The notes beneath the pieces were generated by a model, which did not search any database, was not told where the DNA came from, and saw only the letters and a list, made by a program, of their open reading frames with translations. Shown piece after piece: positions 22,480-32,561 of a stretch of 64,000 nucleotides of DNA. Origin of the DNA: Aurifilum marmelostoma. Taxonomy: Eukaryota; Ascomycota; Sordariomycetes; Diaporthales; Cryphonectriaceae. A program made the translations under genes and the position numbers. The stretch lies in assembly GCA_027559495.1 (NCBI GenBank), contig JAMXSV010000023.1, forward strand, positions 1,426,001 through 1,490,000. The letters run 5' to 3'. How positions within the stretch are numbered: position 1 is the first letter of the stretch; the number at the start of each line of letters is the position of its first letter.

Positions 22480-23744
22480 CTTGAACTGAGATGAATATGT
22501 GAGAAGTAGGGATGACGCAGTTTTGAGGTGTGAAAGTGGGAACGGGTCTCCGCCGCAAGCCAGAGTCCTCAGAGAAGAGAGAGGGAAGGGAAAAGACTGT
22601 AAGGATGCAGATGGGCTCCAATAGCTGCTAGCTGGCCATAAACAGTGCCTGTTGAATGTCCTTTTGCCTTTTGTTCCCTTCTTTGGGAAGTTGCTGAGGT
22701 GGTGAGGCCTGGCGATGTCGGTGTTTGCAAGGTTTGGTTTGTGCGTAGGGCGTGTCTAAGGCGGCAGATGGTTGGAGTGCAAGCAGAGCTCTGCAATAGG
22801 TCCTTGCCTGACCTGAGGAGCGTGTGTGTCGGGGGTGTGTTGGGCGCGGAATGCTCGTCTCGTATTGATTGCATTCACAGAAGCAAGGTGCAGTTGGTTC
22901 TGGAAACCCAGACTCTGACGTCTCAATGAGATTCGAAGGCGAATGTGCAGTCGGTCCAAGCCAGTGAGCGAGCAGGATAACAGCTGTTGCAGGGGAGTAG
23001 CATACATACAGTACGGTACAATACAGTATAACAGTAGGTCGTGCACGGTTGTGCTAGCAGCCGTCCCGTCCGCTCGTCGCACCTAGCGCATCGAGCCCTG
23101 CTGGCACGACTGGGCAGGCGTGCATGGTGTGGTAAGTCATTTATTGCTTATTCTCTTAGATTGACCTGTAGTCTAATCCAAGTTAGGCTGTGATTTCGGC
23201 TTGACCACCGACCTGCAGTGGTCTCTCACATACCACCCGTCTCTTTTAGAACATTGCACTGCAGCCCTGACGTCGCATCCCCAACTCTTCCACTCTGTAC
23301 CTCTCTCTTCTCTTCTCTCTGCCTCTCCCCATCAATTCGTCCATCCATCCTGTGGCACATCGACTAAACCCAGCGCTAGGGCCTCTAACTGCCCTAACCC
23401 AACCACGCCTACATACTCCTCGCACCCCCGCCGCCCAAGGACGTCCCTCTGCCTAACACTGCTTTCCTCCCTCCTTCCTCACTTACTCACCCAACCTCGT
23501 CTCGTCCCTCCTCAACTTATCACAGCCTCAGAAAATCGTCTCTGAACCCTCCTATTCCTAATTCTCGCCATCTGCAAGCAGACAGTCTGTGCCTGCGGAC
23601 TTGGACGCCGCCTGCTATGCAGCAGCCGACTTAAATAGACATCCTTCTGTGTCGCCAAATCGTACTAGAGTCCAGCCGGCGGGGTCTGTCAGCCTTGTCC
23701 TGCAAACTCATCTTGAACCTAGGCTCTTGCCTTTCTTCGCCAAT
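22480..23744. promoter_or_regulatory. divergent promoter, AOS1 / unrecognised gene
   Basis: 1.27 kb between opposite starts. A strongly pyrimidine-rich tract (about 23280-23540), typical of fungal core promoters and leaders, precedes the + gene. CCCTAACCC, a telomere-type motif, lies at 23392-23400. No gene is seen. Confidence 0.5.
23392..23400. promoter_or_regulatory. TTAGGG-type element
   Basis: CCCTAACCC, the reverse complement of GGGTTAGGG, 345 nt before the downstream ATG. Tbf1-type proteins bind such sites in promoters; function here is inferred. Confidence 0.25.
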
Positions 23745-25745
23745 ATGGTTCGTGACGCGCGCATCTGAGCTCTGACCACCACATCCCTAAGCCGTCAACC
23801 TTGATGCAATGTAGACTAACATTGTCTCCAATACGGACAGCCCCGAGAAAGACTCTGGATCTCGCCAGGAGGACAACCTTCAAGGACATCAAGCACCTTC
23901 TCGCCGATAGCACCAGGCCGAACGAGAACGTCCTCTCCCCCGCGACGGACGCAGCCTGAGTCTGGCGAACGAGATGCGCGCCGTGAACGGGAACAGACTG
24001 AAGACAGAGACACTTCCGAAGAGCGGGGACATCCCCGTTTGTTGTATCTCGCCGCGCCACCCTTGCCGGATCCTGTCTTCGACAACGATCGCAACCCTGT
24101 CAGCATTCCTCGACGCGAAGCGTCTGCGGCGGTCAGAAGACACGCAGCCATGTTTCGCCACCGCACAAGACTGTACAGAAATGCGATGGCTGTCCCCGAC
24201 GACGGTGATGATGGCGACAACGACTCGCGAGACACATCCTCGGGCCAGCCTTCCCGAGACCTACAGCGCAGGTTCTCCCGAGAGCCACCCCCTCGTGCGA
24301 TGCCCACTTTCGTGCCGATGAGTTTCTCTGGCACGTCAACCACGAACACCCTCCCGCCTCTACGAATGACTGCCAACGCACGTGGCTCAGATGATGCGTC
24401 CAGTCCTAGCGGCTCTGGCGGTCCACCCTCTAGACAACGACAGGAGAGTACGCAGAGGCCAACGCAAAGATACCGGATCCCTGAACAGAGACAGTCAAAC
24501 TCCTCGGCCTTCGATGGTCTGGAGTACGAGCTGGACGACACCAACACACAGCTGCGGGCGCTTCTGGAATACACCAACACGAGCATCATGTCGCCCCTCG
24601 GCTCGTCACTGCATATGCATTCGGCCCAGCATGACCAGGCAGAAGACAACAGACGCGTGAAGCGTCGAAAGCTGGACTGCGACAGACCCGGCTCCGCGTT
24701 CAAAGGATTCCGCTATGGCAAGTTTGGACAGGTCGAGCCCGGCCAGCTGAAGATGGAGATTCACAGTTGCGATGGCGGCGTATACGAAGACAATGCCAAC
24801 AACCCACCGGAGAATATCTTGTCGAACGACGACGGGGTCTACTGCTCCAAGAAAGACAGCTGCAACATTGTGTTGAGACATCGGGGTGCGACTGTCTTCA
24901 CCCTGACGGAGCTGGTCATACGAGCACCGGGACCCAAGTTTTCTGCACCGTAGGTGCCGCATAATTTATCACTGCCCAGAAGGAACTCAGCGGCTGACAA
25001 TCCACACAGGGTCCGAGAGGGGTTGGTCTTCGTGTCCATGGCAACAGACGAGGTTTTCATGAGAACAGCACAGTACAAGGTCAAATATGTTCTAGCAACG
25101 GAACCGCGGAACCCCAATAATGCAGAGCGGGATCCTACTCTCATACAGTCAGTGAGGCACAACGAGGACGGAACAACAAGTACGAGGCTGCAGCATCAGC
25201 CTAGGCTTGCGCGGTTTGAGCCCTTTTATGAGACGGCCGTTTTCCCTTCCGACCCATTGCCGTTCCCGGTCACAATAGCCACGGATTGTAGCGAACCCGA
25301 GGACAACGTGCCGACTTCGAGGAACCGAGGACTGTCTGATGTTATGATGGGCATGGTGCCGTTTGAGAGTGACAGCAGCGAGGATGAAGAGAATAACGTC
25401 ACTACCTGGGACGATATACGCTTTGACGACGAGGGAGACTTCACGCAGCCGCCCACACCCCCCAGTCGTCGCTCACGCGGACTGACCCTGGCAGAGGCGG
25501 CAGAGGCATCTCAACTCGCAACACAAGAGGCTGTGCAGGCTGTGGGCGGTAAGCTCCTTCGGCCACACGCAAAGTTCTTCATCGAGAAGGGCAAGAATCG
25601 GTGCACAATCAAGTTTGACCCTCCTGTTACTGGAAGATTTATCCTTCTGAAGATGTACCATCCGTCGGACAATATCGACATTCAAGGGGTATACGCCACA
25701 GGGTTCGCGGGGCCGCGGTACTTTCCTTCTGTCGAACTGCGTTGA
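23745..25745 (+). CDS. conserved-looking fungal protein, unrecognised
   Basis: Proposed exons are 23745-23747 (the ATG alone), 23841-24949 and 25010-25745, giving 615 residues. The first intron (GTTCGT donor) has a clear branch site GACTAAC and CAG acceptor, and the join reads MPRERLWISPGGQPS. The N-terminal 220 residues are Arg/Ser/Pro-rich and probably disordered. A folded region begins near SAFKGFRYGKFGQVEPGQLK, about residue 230, with YCSKKDSCNIVLRHRGATVF and LVFVSMATDEVFMRTAQYKV. An acidic insert (SDSSEDEENNVTTWDD) interrupts it. The C-terminus (NRCTIKFDPPVTGRFILLKM ... NIDIQGVYATGFAG) reads like a beta-sandwich, possibly of galactose-binding-like type; that is a guess from strand pattern. 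I assign no function. Confident it is a gene; less so about the one-codon first exon. Confidence 0.72.
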
Positions 25746-26689
25746 GACTTCCAAGGCTTCTTCATTATGGGCAGACCACGAGGAGGGGGCCGTGATGCTA
25801 TACTTACTCTTCCTGGAGGCAACGTTTTTCTGATAGCCATGCCTGCACGGGTCCGAATGTTTCTTCCCCTATACCCAAAATGCGCCGTGCCTCTATTGCG
25901 CGACTGCATGGGACAAGCAGGATAATCGGACTGCTATGCACTGTTTATTTTGATAGGCTTCAGATACCATGGCGCCCATTTGTAGTGCCTAGACTGAAGG
26001 AACAAATCAAAAAAGAAGATTCGACAGTGCAGCATATCTAGAGAAGGTGCTCAGCGTATTGGGCTACGTCATCATCTTGTTGAGGGGAACTGTGATTGAT
26101 TTTGGAAAACGTGCACTTTAAATATGACCTAATGCATGTGGTACAGCGGTTGAGTGGTCCGTGCACAGACGCGTTCTCTGGGAAACACTTTAATACATTA
26201 GCAGCGCGTCACTTCGTTCAGGGTCCAACTCGGCCAATCTGGCAAGGCGGCCGTGGCAGCTTGCGGAAGTATCAAGCATTTCTTTCCAATCTTCGCTTCC
26301 AATTAAGACTTCTTGTTTGATTAGATCTAACGCAGACCTGGTCCCTCAAACTGTCTGTGGGCCGCCGATCCTTCCACGCAGTCCCTGTGGCTGCCCTGGA
26401 AGTGTCTTGAGAAACAAAAGCCATCACGACCGGCAGCCTCCGCCTTCGCCAAGACAACCTTGATCATCTTGACAACAAAGAAGCGATCTCATGGATTTAC
26501 GCCCTTCTCTAACTCTCTATGCGTCTTTTCTCAAACAAGTTCATCGGGAAGTAGAAGGAGCCTTTTGTCCATTGTGACTGTGGTCTTGTTTCCTGTGCCC
26601 CTCACTTTCAGCTTCTGCTTCGAATGATCCACGCAGCCAACCGCCGCGACAAGCCTCAACCCCGCCAACAACTGACTTGAGACCCTGTC
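25746..26689. other. intergenic, 0.9 kb
   Basis: It contains the 3' flank of the unrecognised gene and the leader/promoter of the DUF4211 gene. I see no gene or distinct element. Confidence 0.5.
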
Positions 26690-29005
26690 ATGGCTTCCCG
26701 CAAGCGTGGCCGCAAGGCACAACAACAGCAGCAGCAGAAGCTCACTTTAGAACCCGTCGCTGCATCCCCAGGCGCTGCTGGCTCGAGCAGCTCGCCACCA
26801 CCAGGCATCGGACTTTCTTCAGCAAGGGTCAGGTTCTCGTCGCCGAGCAAGGCGCAGCAGGGCAGTCCCAGCAGAAATCTTTCATTCCGGTCGGGGAAAG
26901 GTGGACGAAAGAAGAAGGCTGCCAGACAGCAGACTTTGGAGGCATCGATGGGTGAGTCCTTTCTAACTCCACTCTGCACCAGGGACAATGCGTCCAAGGT
27001 TCTCCATAGATTTCTTGCTCCTGCCGACTTTCGACTTTGATTTTGCTCAGCTAGAGCATCGCCCCTAATCCACTTCTGCGAAAGTATCGTGTGTACGGCA
27101 GACGGGCTCACTAAACATTGATTCCAGAGAGCAGTATGGCGAAGAAGTCGTCTGGGCAGCAGAAAATCGCCGAAGATGAGGACCAACTGCTACCCCGCCC
27201 CATCGACAACGATACTTCAGGAAACGGGCAAACTGTTCGCTCCACACCTTCGTCTTACTTCATGCTCAAGCCCAGAAAAGGCGGCCGTCGCGTCGTAGTC
27301 ATGGACAGTGACTCAGAGACCCCGGTGGAAGAAGATGGTGGCGTAACGGATAGCGACGGCGAAGGCCCGCTCAAGCAAGAGACTCCCCGACACGCTCGAG
27401 CAAGCCAGATCGTGGTAATCTCTAACAACAGCGACGAGGAACAGTCCAGTGCAAGCGGCGATGAAGACGAGCAAGTGCAAGCAAACGCCCAGTCGCCTCA
27501 GTCTCTGCCGAATCAGGCTGCGGTCGAGGAGGATTCTGACGATGACCGGCCGCTTGCCACGCCGCGATCGAGTATGCCTACACGAAAAGGTCGGCAGATC
27601 ATCAATCTCGATGACGAAGATGAGGATGATGAGATCCAGACGCCGGCGAAGAGACGAAAGCTTGCCAAGAACAGAGCTGCCCCCGTCAGTCCAGACTCCG
27701 ACGAAGAACTTTCTAGTGTGGCACAGACCAAGCCAAGAGGCGAGTCATCCTCCAAGCAGCAGGCCTCCACGCCGCCTACCTCGGCAGCTAGAAGTACGAG
27801 GTCGAGAGCGCGCAAGAGTCATCGTAGTGAGAAGGACAAGAAGCTGGAACTACTTCGCCGACGGAGAGCGGGTGAGAAGAATCTCAAGATAGATGATCTT
27901 ACTTCTAGCGAGGACGACGAAGAGGAGGGCGCTCTCTACGACACGGATTCTGATCATCAGGTTCTTGAGGTTTTCGATGATGAGTCTGAGCCGGAGGTGG
28001 AAGCGTCCGTCAACAAACACTCCAAGAAGAAAACGAAGAAGCTACAGACTGCAAGAGACTTGAATCCTCTCGACGAAGACGCTGACAGCGATGACGAGAA
28101 CTTCATCGATGACGACGACGACACGCTAGGTGTTCCCGACGATGCACTACACCTGATCCCTCTTGAGTTCACTCGAGCGTCTCGGAAGCCTCTGAAGGCG
28201 CATTTCAGGGATGCCGTCGAGTGGTTGGTACACCGCAAGATCAACCCAGCTTTTGACAGAGATAACGAGGTCTACACGACGGCTTGGCGACGCCTGAGTG
28301 ATGAAGTCACAGGTCTTGCCAACTCAAAGTTCGTCTCGAGTGTATGGAGGCCTGACTTCTACAAGGCGTTGAAGGCTCGCCCGTACATTGTGCAAGCGGA
28401 ACTTGGCGCCGGTCCCCTCGGCATAGAGTACGAGAACTGTCAGGCCTGCGGCCGTTCGGGTCATCCTGCTACGTGGAGCATAAGTTTTCAAGGAAAGCCC
28501 TATGATATCAGGACATTAGACGAGGTCGAGAGTGATTCCGATGACGAGGATGATGATCCTGATCGAGGTAAGCCGGCCTACTCTGTAAAATGCGTGCAGA
28601 GCATCTGCATAATGTGCTTTCGGGAGTGTGCACAAGCCACGAAGCGCTAATATCGAAATATGCACTACAGATGCCGATGGAAACCCCATCCCCCCTGAAG
28701 ACAAAGAGTTCTGCGTCGGTGCCACCTGCAACGCCAACGCCGAGACAGCCCATGGTCTCATTCACTGGAAGTCTGCGCTACGCGACTGGGTGGATATGCG
28801 CTTAGAGACTGAGGGCTGGCTAGAGGAGGAGAGGGTCCTTGAACGGGAAAGGATGAAGGCGAAGAAGCGACAAAAGCTGGCAGATGAGCTCGTCCAGGGC
28901 TGGAACGAGAACGACATCATCAAAAACCTTTTCATGGATTTTAAGGCGACCATCGAGGCGGCTCGGACCAAGGACACTACCAAAATTGCTCGGAGAAGGC
29001 ACTGA
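26690..29005 (+). CDS. DUF4211 domain-containing protein
   Basis: Exons are 26690-26951, 27128-28567 and 28671-29005, giving 678 residues. The N-terminus is basic with a short glutamine run (SRKRGRKAQQQQQQ). A long disordered, acidic and Ser-rich middle follows, with repeated DSD/DDED patches and basic motifs such as PAKRRKLAKN that could be nuclear signals. From about residue 430 lies the DUF4211 region: IPLEFTRASRKPLKAHFRDA, EWLVHRKINPAFDRDNEVY, VWRPDFYKALKARPYIVQAE, then a CQACGRSGHPATW zinc-ligand-like motif and FCVGATCNANAETAHGLIHW with further Cys/His. The C-terminus is a charged helix. DUF4211 proteins are fungal and probably nuclear, of unknown molecular function. The paired CxxC motifs suggest a metal-binding fold. 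The last intron lies between the two Cys motifs. Confidence 0.88.
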
Positions 29006-29720
29006 GAAGGTTGTGATCAACGACTTCCCAGCAGGACGATCCCGTCACCGACAAATGGGACTACTCACCTCAGGACAACAGCCTACCATTTCCACTCCAT
29101 GTTCCTCTGGCTTGAGTTCCCACATTCAGTCAATTTCAGGTATGCGGTCCAATGCTACATGCCATTCACCCGGGAGCATCTGTGGAGTCGTCTAAATCAC
29201 GGGCGGCAGCGGAGCAACGGCTCTGTTGCCATTTCTCACATTTGCAATTCTCATTCTTGCTTTTAGGGATGCAACAGCGGGTAGGAATATCGGAACCACT
29301 AATCAATGAAGCTCGGGACCAAAAAAGGCTATTGAATATATCAGGAACCGTCGAGTGGCATCTAGCCATGATTGTCAGTTTCTGACGCCAATGCTTCTTC
29401 TTCCTTTTCCTCCGTTTCGTTTCGTTGACTTCCCTTTCTTTACTTCTTTTGCGGAATTGAGAACATCTGACCGTTGATGGGATACCCAGTCCAGTCGCTT
29501 GGGCTATGGCGGGAAATTAGGGGCGACAGCGGGTCGCACGGGGAAATGTTGCTTTTCTCATTCCTGCTTTTTCTTCCTTTCGGGTGGGAACGTCGTAGGA
29601 TCAGGGACTACTACATAGTAGACAGCACAGCAAGCATCAGCTTTTGATTATCCTGCATAGAATGGACCTATTTACCAAGCCACGCACGCACGGCACGGCA
29701 CGACACGGCAATGGCTGATC

Positions 29721-29746
29721 CACACACGCACACGCGCGCACACATA
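29721..29746. repeat. CA/CG-rich simple repeat
   Basis: Alternating purine-pyrimidine run (CACACACGCACACGCGCGCA), the kind of sequence that can adopt Z-DNA. Confidence 0.75.
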
Positions 29747-30042
29747 CCCACCTGCACACTGTGTGCACAAGATGAAAAAATGCACCACTACCCCCCAACT
29801 GGAATCCACTCATTGTGACTCTTTTGTGCGACCCGTCTTCTCTCCCTCATCATGCCGCTAAATCCCAAGCCAAGAGACATGCATGTGTAATGGAGATAGA
29901 TGAGGGGGGTAGATAGCCCGTTGTAGCATGGAAGCCCCCATGAACTACTGCCCAAAGTGAACACTCACAGCCTGACACTATTTACGCGATGGTTTCGTGA
30001 TGTCTGCACAACACGCATACACACACACATCTCTCTAGTCAG

Positions 30043-30084
30043 GACAAAGCAATAGTGCTTTGTCGGTACTATTGCTTTGTCGGT
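30043..30084. repeat. 14-bp inverted repeat with 11-nt loop, plus direct repeat
   Basis: GACAAAGCAATAGT (30043-30056) and its exact complement (30068-30081) flank an 11-nt loop. GCTTTGTCGGT occurs twice (30057-30067 and 30074-30084). The loop is thus a copy of the distal arm, suggesting a slippage or template-switch origin. Confidence 0.85.
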
Positions 30085-30914
30085 GAAGCCAGACCACTCT
30101 CGAACTCGCACCTTATGAATCTAGACACAGAGAGTGGAGACAGAGAAAGCCACCGCTGGTACTGCTCCGCACCCTGTCTCCCCGTTTCACCTTCCGAGCA
30201 TGAGTGAAAACCCTAGCGGACACACACAGTAGCAAAGCTGTTTTTTGGAGAAGAAAAGAAGAAAAATATGGTAAAGGTGGTTGTGAGTAGTATTTCGATG
30301 GGAGGATGACCCCCAATAAGATGTCGTTGAAGAAGGTGAAATTCGAAGGATAAATATGTTCTCTCCCTGAAAAGTCATCGCTGTCACAACAGACCGACAA
30401 CATTAACAGCGTTCCCCATGTTCTCACATAACGACTCAAGCCAATGCCTGAAGCAAAAAGAAGAAGAAAAAGATACAATTTGAAAGGGTAAAGAGAAAGG
30501 AGAAAGTATAGAAGTGAAGCAAAAAATAGAGAGCTCCAACACATGATCCAAACCGCTGAAACTGATACCCAGGCTCCAGACAGACGAAGGGCAGAGATGG
30601 CCCTATCATCGGACTAGCTTAGTCCAAACACACTTTTGATGTCCCCTTTTACACAGTACCCCCAGAGCGCTGAGCATGACGTTCTTTATTTCCGAAACAG
30701 CACGGCGGTGCCTGTTCTGTGCTTCCGCGAATCGATACATTGACGGTGCGAGCAGTATCACATGAGGTCAAGATGTCGTCAGCATCGGCCAGCTTGGCGT
30801 GCCGCTCCCCATCTCGTCTCTTCGAGACCTAGGCAGCTCTGTAGCGATCCAAGATGGACCGTTCTGGCTCTCGATGTGATCTGCCTGCTTCGATCCTGCC
30901 TGCCCCGACGCGCC

Positions 30915-32561
30915 TCATATGATGCCACCAGGGGGGTCATAACCCGTTGCTGCCCCTCTCGCGCTGGCAGATCCCAGTCCAGCGCTCCCCGGCGCCTCAC
31001 CCGATATGTCCACATGCGCGTTGTTCGTTTTTCGCAGCATAAACATTGGCTTCTTGCCCTCCTTGTCCAGCTGTTTGAAGAGAATCAACGGCTTCTCCTC
31101 CAGGCCCAGACAGCGCTCTTGGTCTCCATACACGATGTATAATGCATACTGATCCCATGGCGCGTTGATCTGGTATTTCTTGAGGGCGGCTGGTAACACC
31201 TTGTAACACGGGTCATCGAGGCTCACGCGGAAAGACTTGAAAATTTCCACAGAGCTGCTGCTCGGAGTGTCGGGGGCCGGTGTCTGGCCTCGTCGGGGTG
31301 CCGGTGGCTTCTCGCGGGGAGGATCGTAATTGTGTTCGGACTGGGAAAAGGTCGAGCGGCTGGAGGGTGTGGGCTGGTCGGCACGGTATGACCGCGAGCC
31401 TAAGGTGGTTCCGACGCTTGGTGGAGAGGTTGGTGAGGGTATGTTGGGTGATGGGTAGCCCGGCGAGACTGCACTGGGCCCGCCGGTCCCGTTCATAGCG
31501 GCGAGATGTGATGATGATAGCACTGCCCTCTCGGCAGCGCTGGACGGGTCCAGGGCCTGCTCCACCAGGCCGCGGTCGTGACTTGTCTGGATGTGAGACG
31601 GGGAGGTCGCCTTGGGTGTTGTCCCCAGGATGATCTTCTTGGTGGAGTATTGCCGCTTAAGCCCTCCACCCGACTGACTACCTGTGGACGGTGTGGGCGC
31701 TGGTGGGGACACGGTTGTGTCGTAGCTGTAGGACTGGCCATTGCTGACGTGTGGTAGAGGTTGTGCCGCATCTTTGGCCAGCCGCAGGGCTGGTAGCATG
31801 TCCTCTCGTAGCCGCCGAAAATCTTCGCTTAATCTCCTGAAGTCCTGCTCAAAGAGGTTCATCCGCTCGTCGCGTAGCCTCAATTGTTCCACCAGGTGTC
31901 TGATGTCCTTCAGGGTCGCGGTAGCATACTGGGCCTCGGCATCGGCAGCTGCGAGGAGATTTCGAAAAAAAAAATCAGTATACTGTTCATGCGCCTCAGG
32001 TGGGTGGCCACCCTGAGAGTGCATTTCGTGGAATAGGTCTCAACCTACACAAAGGTACATATTGATCGCTCTCTGAAGGCACGTCCTGCGCCTTCTTCAC
32101 ATCGTAAACGCTCTTGAGGATGGTCAACCTGTGGCCAACACTAGTGATGCCCATAGACTTGAGATCATCGTGTAGCAATGCAACCAAAACCTCGCCGATA
32201 ATGCCATTCTCTGTTCGGGTTGACCCCATATCATCAGTATATATTCCTGTCTTCAACGGCGATATAACGGCCAAGCTGGTCACGCACCAATGAATCGATC
32301 CGAGTATTGCTGAAGCCCGATGGTCGCAATAAAGTCGGCACACTCGTCGGCGGTCCATTCTGTTATAATCGTCTCGGGCAGGCGGTCGGCGCTCGACCGG
32401 TAGCCATACGTCGTGGGCGTGTGCTCGTTCGACGGAGGATCCGACTCGGTTGGGGAGAAGGAGGCGTCGGTGGCGTCTACGGGAGAGCTCTCGTGGAGGT
32501 CACGTTCGTACTCATCGTCTGCGTCGGACTCGGCGTAGGCCGTCCCCTGGTTGAAGCTCAT
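30915..32561 (-). CDS. STE50: MAPK cascade adaptor, Ste50/MST50 family
   Basis: An adaptor that tethers the Ste11-type MAPKKK and upstream GTPases in pheromone, filamentation and infection-related MAPK pathways. Exons are 32561-32288, 32210-32049 and 31948-30915, giving 489 residues. A SAM domain spans about residues 67-130 (WTADECADFIATIGLQQYSD ... LKSMGITSVGHRLTILKSVY). A coiled coil follows (LRLRDERMNLFEQDFRRLSE). The middle is a long Ser/Pro linker with PxxP motifs (PREKPPAPRRGQTPAP). A Ras-association domain lies at about 379-456 (FKSFRVSLDDPCYKVLPAAL, ALYIVYGDQERCLGLEEKP, FMLRK). The second intron has a ten-T pyrimidine tract before its CGCAG acceptor. Splicing yields YVPLSADAEAQYATAT, matching the family. 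All domains are intact. Confidence 0.95.

Larger units (their letters stand above)
29006..30914. other. convergent intergenic region, 1.9 kb
   Basis: Between the 3' ends of the DUF4211 (+) and Ste50-like (-) genes. It contains CACGC/CA-rich simple sequence (29721-29746) and a perfect 14-bp hairpin with an overlapping 11-bp direct repeat (30043-30084). I see no gene. Confidence 0.5.

Noticed and set aside
23816..24703. 295-codon open frame on the - strand
   Set aside because: Antisense to exon 2 of the + gene, which has good splice joins and a continuous folded region.
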